Shown: positions 22,752 through 34,277, counted from the stretch's first letter. The stretch is DNA of 64,000 nucleotides from Hydrangea macrophylla (GCA_033977485.1 CM066982.1:11709218-11773217); one strand, 5' to 3'. Notes: generated by a model not told the origin, from the letters alone. Translations and numbers: made by a program.

Positions 22752-25147
22752 TTGGCTTTTTCAGCTTCTTTCTTTGTGCTTTTTCATCCTGTTTAGCCTG
22801 GTTTAGGTGATTTCTTCCAAATCCTGTCAGAAAATAGAAAACGAAGTAAAAATATACAAAAATAGGATAAAAAGGTACTAACAGATGCTCGTTAAGGCGT
22901 ATAATTAGGATTAGTTCTCTCCCGATCACTTTGTCAAATAAATCTTGATTTAAATCTTGATTTTACTTCATCTTTGTCAATATTTCTTTTAGAAATCTAT
23001 GAGGTCTCCAATATCTCATGAGATTTCTTTAAGATTGATCTCTTAGTCTCCTACAATCCTATGATTTATATGGGGATTAGGTTGATCATAGTATAGTTGT
23101 TAAGTTTCAAGTCTTAATTCATGACTTGTACCCTCCAACTTAAAATCTCATAGAAATCTCTCTAACGTTCTTATGGTTTTGGTCATATCTAGTCTCCAAG
23201 GACCATCAACTTGGGAGGAGACTTGAATAAAGTAAACTCTTATTCCTCAAGGATCATATGTTAGAGATGGGAATTAGATGAAGGTTTAGTTAAAATCAAA
23301 TGGGTCCTAGTATTCAAGGTTCATAGGATTGAGTAAGACCTTGGGGTCCTCTTGCTAGATCTTCACATTTGAGATCTAAGAATGATGTTCCCTAAGGCTA
23401 AATCCATGAATCCTTCTTGTATTTCAATATTAAGTCATAATCATGCTTGGTCTAGATTCTCCATAGAATTATAGATCAAGTATAGTTTAGGTTATGAACT
23501 CCAATTCAACAATGGTGCAGTGAATCCATGAGCCCACTGCAATCAAAGATTTTTTTTATTAAATCATGGTCCATTGGAATTGGATGAGACCAATTGGAGA
23601 ATGTTCATAACACATATAGGTGTCACTGAAACTTTTGTCTTGTAGAAATTTTGTGCTTAGGATGGTTTGGTCTCATGATTTGAAAGCTAGCAACTCTCTG
23701 TCCAAAATTTCATAACAGTAAGTCTGTTTTAAACTAAGTAAATCAGAGCCTTAATTGAGCCTTCTTGTCTTTAAATAAATTTTTTTAGGAAGTTTAAGGT
23801 GTTAACAAGATTCCCTAAAAAGATCAAAGTCATTATGATTTATTTGCTATTTTTAGAAAATCATACAAGAACTCTGAACAGAGAGTTGTAAATTTCTAAG
23901 TGATGTCTAGTTTTTGCCTAAATCCCAGAGATTGAACCGTTAGATCTTTGATTTTCTTTTTGGATTAAAAACTATGGCACAACATACTCAAAAATCATTA
24001 AGATCCAACTATTGAAAGTATTTTATTTCTATTTTAGAAAATCTGGTCTGCTCTATGTAATTCTTATAATTCTGTCATAGTTTTGATAAATTTTGATAAC
24101 CTAATCTAAATGGTCTCCTAATGTCTTAGGACTCAAACCATGTTTTGAATAGTGATAATTAAACTTAAACCCATATGCTAAGTGATCCAAATTAGTGAAA
24201 AGTCCATAGCTCACTCTTGTTCATATTCACGCATTCATCCATGTATGTTGATACTAATGATTATAACTAGTTCATGGTCTAAGTTGTATTTAGTTGTGCC
24301 TAATTGAACATGACTAGGGGTTCCTTATGATCATGTTGGGGCTATGGCATCTCTATATGAACATTACATTGGCTCCTAGTTGAGACTTGTATATCTATAG
24401 AGGTGCTATGGTCCCAACTAATTAAAAGGAATTCATAGTATGTCAATTCCTTCTCTACTTGATAGATTTAAGCTAGTAGTTTAGGATCAATTATTTGATA
24501 TCATATCTCATTTGAAGCATGTGGGCTAATCTTTATTTTGTAGCGCTTTTGAGGTACAATTTCTCAACCCCCCTCTAGTTTATTTCACTTCTTGATTTTA
24601 TTGATTTTTGACTTCATGTGCGACACCTTAGCTTAGGTCTTGCCTTATGTGTATATGTGGATTAGAGACATTTTTTTTATAGGATTTCTGTTCTTGTATG
24701 CATTGCACGTCTAATATTCACGGCTAGATCCCAGGTAAGTTCTCCAGTTCCTTATTTGCACATCATCTTGCTTGCTACTTGAATTATGTGGTTTATGAAT
24801 GATATTTTATCATTAGCAATCTTACACCCTTTTGACATGCTTTTGTAATATATATTTATATAATATATATTAGTTGAGGGCATGCTTAGATTAATAATTT
24901 GATTAAAAAGGATGTTGAGTAGAGGCCTATCATGAGATAGGATGAGAGGGGTTGTTTTAGTCCGACGGGCTCCTTCCCCTCTCATTCCGTAATCCCCGGA
25001 CCTAGAAATCTCTAGTTTCCAAAAAGATCGTTTTGTCTTAAAATGGTTTCTTAATTTTCCTTTTAAAAATTAAGTGGCGACTCGTATTTGAATTTGAATT
25101 TGAAAATTATTTTAAAAGTGGGCCCAAATGCCGGTATCTACAGAGTG

Positions 25148-25648
25148 GCACTGTCATTTTCTTGAGTTTTCCACCGAGGCTATGAGGTCTATTGTGATGA
25201 GTCCATGACCATCCCTATGGTGTAGACAGTGTTGCTACAATTTTGGAGGTTGAGTTATGCTCTTAATAGGTTCATAGTCCCTACCTATTGGAATGGAGTG
25301 TTTAATTGTAGCACATTCTTGATGGATCATGCCTATATGGGTGTGAAGTTATGCTACTTCTATGAGACATGGGCACGTCTCTAGAGTTCCCATGAAAACC
25401 CAGGAAGGCGCATAGCCAGAAAGAAGCGCCCCATAGCTGTGAGAACAAAACTGATCCGAGAAAGCTACGTAGGTGGTGAGTTTGGTTGATTCACCAAAAT
25501 GAATTTGGTTAAAGGAGTTCAGCTCTACCATTAATCTAGTAGGTATTCCTACTCATCGATCAGAACATCTAGTGCTTCACCAAAGCATACATTCTTATGT
25601 CCCTTAGTTTGTCCTTTTCTTCTTTATGTTTTGAAACATGTGGGGGAT
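25148..25648 (+). other. element A 3' noncoding region and polypurine tract
   Basis: Sequence of element A after the C insertion. It has no ORF of note and ends with AACATGTGGGGGAT (about 25,635-25,648), a copia polypurine tract that directly precedes the LTR. Confidence 0.7.
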
Positions 25649-26143
25649 TGTTGGGTTTTATTGGGTGTTTTCAAAACATAATTTTCTGATGGGTTATAAT
25701 TAGTGTAGGCTTTTTCTCTTCAACCAATGCAAGTCATTATACCCATTAGATACAATATAAATTATACCCATTATTTTTTGCTTCCAAAAAATGTTATCTC
25801 TTCTACATAAGCGTCTCTCTTTGGGAAAAAAAGAGACAGACATCAAAACATCGTTTCTCTCTACTCTCTCTCTCTCTCTATACTTTCTCATGCATATTCA
25901 TTTCTCTTGAAAAAAATAAGGAAGGATCAGGTAGGGTTTTGTTGTTCTACCCATTTTCCATCTTGTGCGAGGTTGGAAGAAGGTACAGTGAATCCCGGGA
26001 GGTTACTTGCCGTGAAGCTCTACGCCCCAAACCATTGGCTTCGAGAGGGTGCGAATAAACCTTCAAGGACAATGTCTATGGGCATGACTGTAAATCAGTG
26101 AGATTGTTCCATTCTTGCTTCATTAATTTTTCTTTGAGCAACA
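25649..26143 (+). repeat. 3' LTR of copia element A
   Basis: Begins TGTTGGGTTTTATTGGG after the polypurine tract and ends TTTGAGCAACA at 26,143, giving 495 bp with TGTTG...CAACA ends. A TATA-like ACAATATAAATTATA lies near 25,748 and a short CT run near 25,862. The right flank TACTT would be one copy of A's target duplication; the other copy is not in the window. Confidence 0.78.
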
Positions 26144-27390
26144 TACTTTTCCCAAATCTGATTTTGGAAACTAAATAGCAGTTTTGTGCATTCCTCTTCT
26201 AAAAATTTTCACCCACCTACATCATCTCAAATGCTAGATAACAAAGCACATGGATTTTTGGTGAAAAGTGATATGTATCAGCATGCATGAGGTCACCTAA
26301 TACACATGTGACTTCTTTGTTGGGTCTTCTGACATCAAGTCTACATGATTTCAAAGTCTTCAGCATGGAAATCATCCAAAAGTCTTCAGCATGGAAATCA
26401 TCCAATGTGATGTGGTGGAATTAGGCTTGACTACGGATCCGTTTGGGAAGGTCAAAAATGAGATCAATTTCAGTCCATGTCTCAATTTTTATTTGGTCCT
26501 TCTAAAAACTAAGGTAATATTAGAGTTATTAGACTCGGCAAGAGCTTCCATGCAAAATATTGGCACTTATCAAATAATTGAATAAGTGACATTGGCTCAC
26601 TTTGAACCACAATGTCGATTCTTTGCATTCCCAAACGCCTGGTGGAAATTTGCAAATTCGAAGAATACTTTAAATACTTCAAGTCCCGCCTCTCATTCAT
26701 AACAAGAACGCACATCACCTAGCCTTGAAGTGGGGGCATTGATAGGCATTAAAATTTTCATAGTGCTTTAATCACCGTTGATTTAGTCAAAATCAACATT
26801 TTGCTTCTTTGACTGGTCAACTAAAAAAATTGGGTACACCCAATTCAATAAAGTGATTTATTATTATTGGGCTAGTAGTCAAAATAAAACACAGGGGACA
26901 GACCCAATTAAATAAAGTGATTTATTATTACAGGGCTTGTCAAATGATACATTGGCCGGACCAATTAAATTAGTTTATTAATACTAGACTTATCAAAATA
27001 AATCATGGGCTAGTATTTAATTTGTTATGGACTTAGTCCTATTAAAATTGGACACTTATCATTACCTTCTAAGTCAAACCTAAAATGTAAGTCTATCAGA
27101 TATGAAAAGGTTGGTGCCTATAAAAAAGATCAGACCCTGATCCTAAAGGAAAATGTTTCATGTTTATTTTGTTTATGGTAAAAACATTTATATTTAAAAA
27201 GCAAAATGTATGGTGAAGGCAACTAACATAGAATGCACAGCAGCACATGTGGTTAATCTTAAGAAGTACTTTTTCATGAAGCATGTGATATTTGCAGTAG
27301 CGTGCTTAGAAAATTGGTCCTTTTAGCTTTTGTTTTTAGAGCTAAACAAAAATATATATGGGCACCTGAAAGTACTTTATCTGCTTTTAC
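26144..27390. other. No gene; short direct repeats
   Basis: AT-rich, no protein-like ORF. A 26-bp unit starting AAGTCTTCAGCATGG is directly repeated at about 26,353-26,404. Blocks resembling CCAATTMAATAAAGTG recur near 26,840 and 26,908. It may be decayed LTR sequence but I cannot assign it. Confidence 0.5.
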
Positions 27391-28061
27391 TATTTTATAA
27401 ACAGATAATTTTACCTGTTTATCACTTACAATAAATAGACCACAGTCCTCTCAAATATAACACGTTCAAGCTAAAACTCAAGCTAATTAATTTTTCTTTA
27501 ACTCATGGTTAGGTCATTTGTTCTTGTTTTGGTCAAAAATTTCTTTTTATGCCTAAAAAACTTCAAATTCCTATAACAAAAATGTATTACTTTTGTAAAA
27601 TTGATATCTTAAGTTCATAGATCTCAGAAAAAAAATACATGAAGTCAAAAAAAAAAAAGAAAAACAAAACACATACACACACATTGACAAAAAGTCCAAA
27701 AAGTGATAAAATTATCTACTAAAATACTAAAATGAGGCTGCAAATTACCTGTTTTTGTAAAGTTCCAAGTCGAATGCATAGATCACGAAAAAAAAACATG
27801 AAAGCAAAAAATAAAATAAAAAATCACCCAAAAAGTCGAAGAATTGAGAAAGTTATCGTCGTTAATACAAACAGATAATATTAATGGTTTGCAGACAGAT
27901 AACAGATAATACTACTTGTTGCAAACAGATAAAATCTCAAAATCAGGCTGCAACTTATCATTTTTTGTAAAATTTTCAAGTCCAATGCGTAGATCTCGAA
28001 GAAGGAAAATCATCCAAGAAAGCCAAAAAATGAGGAAATTATGGTTATTTTCGTCAATATT
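27391..28061. repeat. degenerate tandem array, first block
   Basis: Diverged units of about 160-215 bp. Each carries an ACAGATAAT-type motif, then CAAATTAYCTG, TTTTGTAAA, CAAGTCCAATGCRTAGATC, an A-rich stretch with CATGAAA, and AAAAAGTC...TGATAAAGTTAT. The TAGATCTC/TAGATCAC landmarks fall near 27,618, 27,778 and 27,990. The array is interrupted at 28,061 by element F and continues at 30,294. Confidence 0.7.
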
Positions 28062-29609
28062 TGTCATGCCCCAGAATCACCAAATGAGCCTAGGACACGT
28101 GGCACGCCACCAAGGCTCATCTCAAGTTATTAAAGTTGTGAAAATCACAATAATAAAATTTTGACCAAAGAACGCAACATACTATTTCATTTTTCAAGGG
28201 TCTGAACACACACACACACACATCCCAAACTCATCTTAACAAAATCCGTTTTCAAAAGTAACATTTTTGTAGGTTAAAGGGGATACCTAATTAGAAGTTA
28301 AACCGAACACCAGAAGTAGGAGAAACAAAGTTTGGGCAGAGGGGGGGTGTTCAACTGATCGAATTGCTCTAGTCGACCAGTCGAATGGGAACTGGGCAGA
28401 ATTCCTCCCCTGCTGTAGAATTTTGCCAAAGTCTCGTTCAACCCACTCGAATCTACACCTCTTTTAATTATTTTAAAACATTGTAAATGTTCCGAAAATA
28501 TGTAAAACATGTTCAGGTCATAACGCCGAACTTCATGAGTTCTTAACACAGTTTTAAAATACTTTAGGAAAATATTATCTATAATCAATTCATGTCAAAC
28601 TCGTCGAGTAGAAACTCCAAGTTCGTTGCCCCAATCCAACTACGAAAGGTACATGGAATACAACCTCAGCCCAAAATCAACCAGCATAATACGTCCCCCA
28701 TATTACAAGAATTTAAGCCGCTATCCTTTTATTGCACAAACCCAAATAAATAACTAATTACAATATTCCACTAATTTTACTTATTAAACATAAGTCTGTA
28801 AGAATTCAATTATAATCCCACGCCCACGAATACTCACCAATTCCATTTCTTTCCTTCTGAGCTCCACCTTGAACACCTACGATGGTTATTCAATAATCAC
28901 TACAATATATAAGTTATATGATTGTGAATAACACTAATTATGCACATGGATAATAAACATACCCAATTTCATCTCATTACAACCAACTATAGTCTCCGGT
29001 AATTACAAGTTCACTTCTACCACTACCGACTAGCTCGCGGCTCCACTCCCTAAGCCCATGTGACCTAGTCATGACCTACACCTATACACGTGCGGTCCCA
29101 TAGGCCTCTGGCGGCCGTGGTCGTCACCACATCGATTACCTTATGCTGGTATAGAGCTAGCAATTCCATTGACCCAAATAAGCAACTCAACATACTCATT
29201 TAAACATCACACCGTGCTTTCACAATCAAATTGGGCATAATATGATCACATGAATTTTGCCTAATAATAAACTAAATAAGCTTTATTAAGCTAATTAACA
29301 TGCTTTTACATCCCAAATGAACCCAAACATGGAATCATCCATATATCATAATTTATGTCACTCACTTCTTAGAAATCACTCCTAAACTTGAGATTTGAGC
29401 CCTATTATGCATCAGGTATAAATCCTACATATATAATGAGTTATAAGCTATCACCCCAAAATGGGTCACGAAAAAACTATCACCAAACTCAATAAAATTG
29501 GTACCAAAAGGTTAGACTCACTTGTAGGAGTCCGAATATATAATCAAAATTGAGAACGAATATCGTTTGGCGTGTCAAATGACGAGACCACCATCGGAGC
29601 TCAAAGCTC

Positions 29610-29677
<68 letters not shown>

Positions 29678-30288
29678 CACCGAATGATGTTGATGATGAA
29701 GAATGACAGTTTGACTCTCTCATTTACTAACTAAGTTGGTAGGGAATATTCCATGGAATATTCTCTTTGGTCAATATTAATTACTCCCCCCACTAGTTTT
29801 AATTCATTAAAATAATACCCTTACAAGTTATGAATCATACTAAAAACTATTTCAAACTTAAATGGGTATTTGTCTATGTCACATATGGGTCCCATAAGTG
29901 GTCCCATATAATATTATGAAGTTACTAACTAACCTACTAATTATGCAATATATCCGATTCGCACTCACAAAGGTACCTCAAACTGACCACAAAAGTGGTC
30001 CCCACTAAACAAATTGATATTAAGACAATATTAAAATATTGCGCATAAGTCCGCAATAAGCATTTAAGCACATAATGTGACTCCACATCACTGTCCCATC
30101 ACACAAGGACCTCTCAACACTTGTCCCAATTAGGGACTGCCACATTGGCCACATCTGGGTTCCCACTGGACACCCATAATCAACTTAGTGGGTCAAGACC
30201 CACATTTCACATATACTCAGATCATTATTAAATTATTAATAATGCATGCTAGATATGATTAAAATTATCTGTGGGAGCGGGTGTTACA
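28062..30288 (-). mobile_element. element F: chromovirus-like solo LTR, TSD ATATT
   Basis: On the plus strand it starts TGTCATGCCCCAG and ends GCGGGTGTTACA, 2,227 bp, with exact ATATT duplications at 28,057-28,061 and 30,289-30,293. Noncoding. It shares the block AGGACACGTGGCAYGCCACC near its left end with the LTR at 54,302, whose primer-binding site shows minus orientation, so F is also taken as minus. It contains GTCGACCAGTCGA near 28,372 and a long CT repeat at 29,615-29,675. Confidence 0.88.
29615..29675. repeat. (CT)n microsatellite in LTR F
   Basis: About 30 CT units. The related LTR at 54,302-56,478 has a shorter CT run in the matching position (about 55,893-55,911), which suggests growth within the LTR family. 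Confidence 0.95.
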
Positions 30289-30293
30289 ATATT

Positions 30294-30485
30294 ATCTATC
30301 TGTCAATAGATAATATTATCTATTTCCACAGATAAAACACGAAAACGAGATTCCATATTACTTTTTTTTAATACAATTTTCAAGTCCAATGCGTAAATCT
30401 TGAACAAATACATGAAATTAAAAAAAATCACTCAAAAAGACTAAAAATAAGTAAGTTATGGTGGTTTAAAATTGACAAATAATAT
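30294..30485. repeat. degenerate tandem array, continuation after F
   Basis: Directly after the second ATATT the array resumes with an ATAGATAATATTATCTAT palindrome, then CAAGTCCAATGCGTAAATC (about 30,380) and AAAAAGACTAAAAATAAGTAAG. It fits as the next unit after the one cut at 28,061. Confidence 0.7.
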
Positions 30486-30824
30486 TAACTTAGCATTTTT
30501 TGTCAAGAACACGTCTGGCGAGGGGCTATTCACTGAATAGCAAAAGTAGCGAGGGACTTTTTTAAAAAAACTGCTAAAGCATGTGGGTTTTGGCTAATAC
30601 ACCTAATATTGAGGGGTTTATCACCAAATTTCCTTAAATAGAATTACCTATTTTATCACTTTGTATTATTTTAATGTAAGCTATTTTGTCACTTTATAAC
30701 AGTTAGAAGTATATGTTATATTGCTTTATAACAAGTAATTTTACCAGTTTTGGCATTTTATGATAGGTAAAATTATCATTTTTTACAGTTTCAAATAGAT
30801 AAAATCATTGAAGAAAGGCACCAA
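30486..30824. other. No gene; AT-rich
   Basis: No ORF. Several TTATAACA and GATAAAAT blocks resemble pieces of the flanking array units but are too diverged to place. Confidence 0.4.
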
Positions 30825-31030
30825 GTGAACTTTGTCCAAATGGTGTAACCTCTTTCTCCCCATTAGGGAGATTGAGGGTTCGACTCCCCTTAGAGGGAGT
30901 CTTTGTCTGCCCCCTAATTTTCAGTCCGAATGAGTTGCCCTTGTTGGACTTTGGTGTGAGCCTGTAGGGTTAGGTTGGTTGGGTTAAGGGGGTGTGTGTT
31001 CAGTCATAATCCAGGTAAATTAAAAAAAGT
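30825..31030 (+). mobile_element. SINE-like sequence with pol III B box
   Basis: GGTTCGACTCC at 30,877-30,887 matches a tRNA-type B box (GGTTCGANTCC). TTGTCCAAATGGT about 35 bp upstream could be a decayed A box. The body continues to an A-rich end near 31,030. Order and size (about 200 bp) fit a tRNA-derived plant SINE. I could not find convincing target duplications, and it does not fold as a tRNA. Confidence 0.5.
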
Positions 31031-32369
31031 TAAATAACCTTTTATCCCCCGGGGTTAGATCATGTGACACATAACCCCGTTCTATTTCATAATGTAACAC
31101 TTGACCTCCCTGAACTATTGTGCTAAGTGACGATGTTATTATTTTGGTCAAAAGTAAAGGAGCGTCAGTAATTCAGTGAGTGGGATGCTAGGTGGAAAGA
31201 TTGGCACCAAATATTGAGATTGTAATGACCGAATTACACTCATCGTCTTCAGCCTTCATACTCCTGCAACTTTACAAATGCATTTCTCAAAAAGCATAGC
31301 ATAGCCTACATAGGGTTTGAAGAGCTTGACTTCTTCTTCATCATGCTGCCTTTAACCTAAAAAGAGATCCCAAAACCAACAATGCACAGATTCTCAAACT
31401 CACAAAGCCATACCAAAAAAAGGCATACTAAAAACACTTCTAAGTCCAAACAGATCAATATAAAGGCCACAAATTAGCAAAGCCACCTATCAATTACGAA
31501 CTCCAAAGCAATCAATCAACTTTAAATTGATATACCTAGTGCACACAATGCCTTGAAAGATTTAAATCTTGAATTGAGTCTCTGAATTTCTCTCTATCAA
31601 ATCTATAATCCAAGTCATTTGAACTGGTAATGATGAAGGTGGAAGTGATCTATCTTTGGGTTCTCTAATTTTATGCATATCCCTCAAAATGCTTCACCTA
31701 ATCTGTTCCAAATTATTATGGCTTCATTTTTTAGGGACATACAGTATCAATCCAAAACAAAACCTCAAAATCTCCATGGGTTTCGAAAATGGCAAGTACT
31801 TTGAACAATCGTTCATGCTTTGATTTTAATTACGATAGTATTTGCAACATTCATGAGCTGAATCGTTGATCCTCTACAGACCTCCATGAAGCAGAGATCA
31901 GTGCCTGACAAAGAGCAATGTTGATGGCCTTCGCCCACTGGTCGATTTCGTCTTCCTGATTGGACCAGAACCTTCTCTATGCTAGCTTATGTTAACCTAA
32001 CCCTTCTTTTAACATGATTTGATTTGATTTGATTTGATCGGAGCACTTCTCGTACGGACCGTCCGTAACTTAATAAGTTGCGGACTTCTGTTTCAGCAAT
32101 TGGATTTAGTTTTCATTAAGGATATTGTTGTAATTTCACAGGATCCAGTGGCTGAAAACAAAAGTCCGCAACTTAATAAGTTACGTTTGCGGACGCCCTT
32201 ACCAGAAGGGCTCTGTTGATTTGATTTATCCTTTTGTCTTCAAAATGTACTATAAATTGTTATACATGGGCACTTCTATCTTTTCAAATAGTTTTGCTTA
32301 GTCCAAAAGTTCAATACAAGGGGGTTATGTACAACACAGTCAAACCCTAGGAATGTAAAAGGTAATTTA
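31031..32369. mobile_element. TIR element, nonautonomous, about 1.3 kb
   Basis: Left end TAAATAACCTTTTATCCCCC and right end, in reverse complement, TAAATTACCTTTTACATTCC, followed on both sides by matching GTGnnACATAACCCC blocks. The inverted repeats are about 48 bp and diverged. The interior has no transposase. Low-complexity ends beginning with a TAAaTTACC-like motif are typical of Mutator-like elements. No target duplication could be confirmed. A MITE lies inside (32,041-32,213). Confidence 0.6.
32041..32213. mobile_element. MITE, first copy of a family also at 62,194
   Basis: A foldback of about 173 bp. The left arm GTAACTTAATAAGTTGCGG pairs with CCGCAACTTAATAAGTTAC on the right; arms extend outward to GAGCACTTCT and AGAAGGGCTC. 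The centre has GTAATTTCAC and GGATCCAGTGGCTG, which recur in inverse order in the element at 62,194. Flanks are TTGATTTGATTT repeats. Confidence 0.75.
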
Positions 32370-32494
32370 CTCAAAATCAAAAAAAAAATTATCACTGAAG
32401 AAAGGGTCATAAACTTTTTTTTTCAAACAAGTAATTTTTTTTTTGACTGTATGCAAGAACACACGCACCCATGCAAATCCCATGAACTAGGACC

Positions 32495-33147
32495 TACGAA
32501 AGCAAGCCCCAAACAAGTAATTTGAAGTTGACATTTTAAAACATACAATTTTGTCTGTCGTAGATTTTGACAAATAAGATCTGTGAACCCAAAGAGATTA
32601 AATTGAGTCAAAAAATGAGATGTTTATGCAAAACTGCAAATCCAATGCATATAGATTGAAAATTTACGTGAAAGAAACAAAAAAATACCTAAAAAAGGCC
32701 AAAAGATATGGTTGTTTTAAGTTGGCTCTTTCAAAAGGTAATATTATATATTGTATAGCATTTCGACGGATAAAATCTATGAACCACAAAAGCTCAAATC
32801 AAGGCTCAAAATGAGAACCTTTTAAAAATTGACAAGTCTAATGCATAGATTCAAAAAAATAATACATTAAAAATCAATTAAAAATGCCAAAAAATGATAA
32901 ACTTATGTTTGCTTAAAGTTTACATTTTTTAAAAAGACAATACTATCCGTTTGTATCAGATTTTGACAAATAAAAATCCCCAAAAAAAGCTAAAATTGTG
33001 GCTCAAATTATCTACTTCTGCATAATTGGCAAGTCCAAGAAATTAAAATATATAAAAAAAAACCACAAAAGTCCAAAAATTTAAAAAGTTGTGATCGTTT
33101 AATTTAAACAGATAATATTATCTGTTTGAGACTCAAAATATGTTTTT
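32495..33147. repeat. degenerate tandem array, second block
   Basis: Three to four further units. Landmarks are AATCCAATGCATATAGATT (about 32,638), AGTCTAATGCATAGATTC (about 32,835) and CAAGTCCAAGAAAT (about 33,011). The palindrome AACAGATAATATTATCTG lies near 33,107. Spacing of about 180-195 bp matches the first block. Confidence 0.7.
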
Positions 33148-34277
33148 ATGTCTAACTAAATGTACAAATCACTATCTTGTTAAGTGTTAACCCAAGCGTC
33201 CCTCATATTACTTGTAGATAAATCATATGTTTCTTTGTGCATAAGTTATGCGTTCAACAATTTAATTGGGTCCTTGTTCGCTCTTATTATTTTGCTTCGA
33301 GAGTGCCAAAGCTGTTTAAATCTCGATTGTGTGTGTGTGAAGGAAAATGTGATTTTTTCTAATACTTTGTGCGAGTGGTGCACGATCTAACTCCTATCGT
33401 AATGGTGATTGTTAAAACTAGTAAGAAAGTACCCTAGTTAAGGTTCTTTGATAGTATTGAAGCACACAAGTCAAATTATGTCATGAAGATGTGAGAAGCA
33501 ACCAAAATAAATCAACAAGCTTTAACGGGTGATCAAACTACCTTGAAGAGAAAAGACATTTTGTTCATCAAAAACTTGGACTAATATAAATGTAAGAACT
33601 TAGAGCAAATTTAAGAGTTGAACTAAAGCTTCTACAAAGGTGAAAAAGACGATGGAGTGCTTTGTAAAAGGTGTAATGTGTTTGGATGCTTGTTGAAGTT
33701 TTTGTTTGAGATGCAGGGTCCTTAATTTTATCTTTGGACCATGTCTTGTATTTATAGGGGAGGAGTCCTACTTCTGGCGGTTGGACCGAACGAGCTTGGG
33801 GAGCAATGTCCAATGATCTTCGGCTACGCTAGTCTTTCTTGGAACTTCCAAACTTTTTCATTGGTTGGAGCTTCACTTCATCTGCTTTTCCACTTGCGTT
33901 TTCATTATGAGTTCTGACAAATTTTGGGGATCTCTCACATCCTCTAGAGATATCTATTTCTTGGAACTTGCACCAAGCTTCTCGAGGAAGTTTTCATCAA
34001 ACAGATAAAAGAAGCGATTGATAAGTAGCATGATGGGTAGGCAGCATGATGAACATGCGGCACGATGAAGAAGGCAGCATGATGGGCAAGGCAGTACGAT
34101 GAGCAAGGCAGCATAGTGGGCAAGGCAGCACGATGAACATGCAACACGATGAGGAAGATAGCACGATGGGCAAGGTGGGCAAGGCAACACGATGGCAAGG
34201 CAGCAAGATGAAGAAGGTAGCACAATGATTGGCCTCTCATCGTGCTATTTTGAACTTTATGCATTTTTGGGTGTCTA
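33148..34277 (-). repeat. 3' LTR of the Tat element
   Basis: On the minus strand it begins TATAGACACCC (expected TGTAGACACC with a changed second base) right after the polypurine tract. It has a repeat cluster at 34,025-34,245 and a minus-strand TATA box CCCTATAAATAC (about 33,749-33,760). The far end was not found; 33,148 is chosen because the tandem array stops there. Confidence 0.55.
34025..34245 (-). repeat. GCAGCATGATGGGCAAG tandem cluster in Tat LTR
   Basis: About 13 variants of a 14-17-bp unit around GGCAGCAYGATG, with alternating GGGCAA and AACATG spacers. In LTR orientation it lies about 270-490 bp upstream of the TATA box. Open frames across it translate as Cys/Ala/Ser-rich repeats and are not real genes. 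Confidence 0.85.

Larger units (their letters stand above)
19968..22928 (-). mobile_element. element D: solo LTR (about 1.3 kb), split by E, TSD CTTTG
   Basis: On the plus strand it begins TGATGTTGTCAGAATC and ends CTCCCGATCA, with exact CTTTG duplications at 19,963-19,967 and 22,929-22,933. Without the nested element E it is about 1,318 bp and noncoding. A TATA box on the minus strand (CTATATATACCC, 22,516-22,527) followed leftward by a purine-rich leader shows minus orientation. It includes the block GGTCGAACCCACAGAG (about 20,037), common in plant LTRs. Lineage not assigned. Confidence 0.85.
18893..25142 (+). mobile_element. element C: Tat-like solo LTR (about 3.3 kb) with nested insertions, TSD GAGTG
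   Basis: Starts TGTAGATACCCC and ends GCCGGTATCTACA, a perfect 10-bp terminal inversion. The flanking duplication GAGTG is exact (18,888-18,892 and 25,143-25,147). Removing the nested element D and its TSD leaves about 3.28 kb of noncoding DNA, consistent with one long Tat/Ogre-type LTR. A TATA-like CTATACAA lies near 19,548 behind a repeat cluster. The right end shares its block order with the LTR end at 2,108. It interrupts the 3' noncoding part of element A. Confidence 0.88.

Noticed and set aside
22616..22929. Open frames on both strands across the TCGCGCGAGCG cluster
   Set aside because: Stop-free only because the cluster is GC-rich; it is promoter DNA of LTR D with no protein similarity.
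18893..25142. C as a full element with two LTRs
   Set aside because: No internal primer site, coding region or second terminal pair is visible once D is removed; it reads as one long LTR.
30866..30900. tRNA gene suggested by the B box
   Set aside because: No acceptor stem or anticodon arm can be formed around GGTTCGACTCC; a SINE-like relic is more likely.
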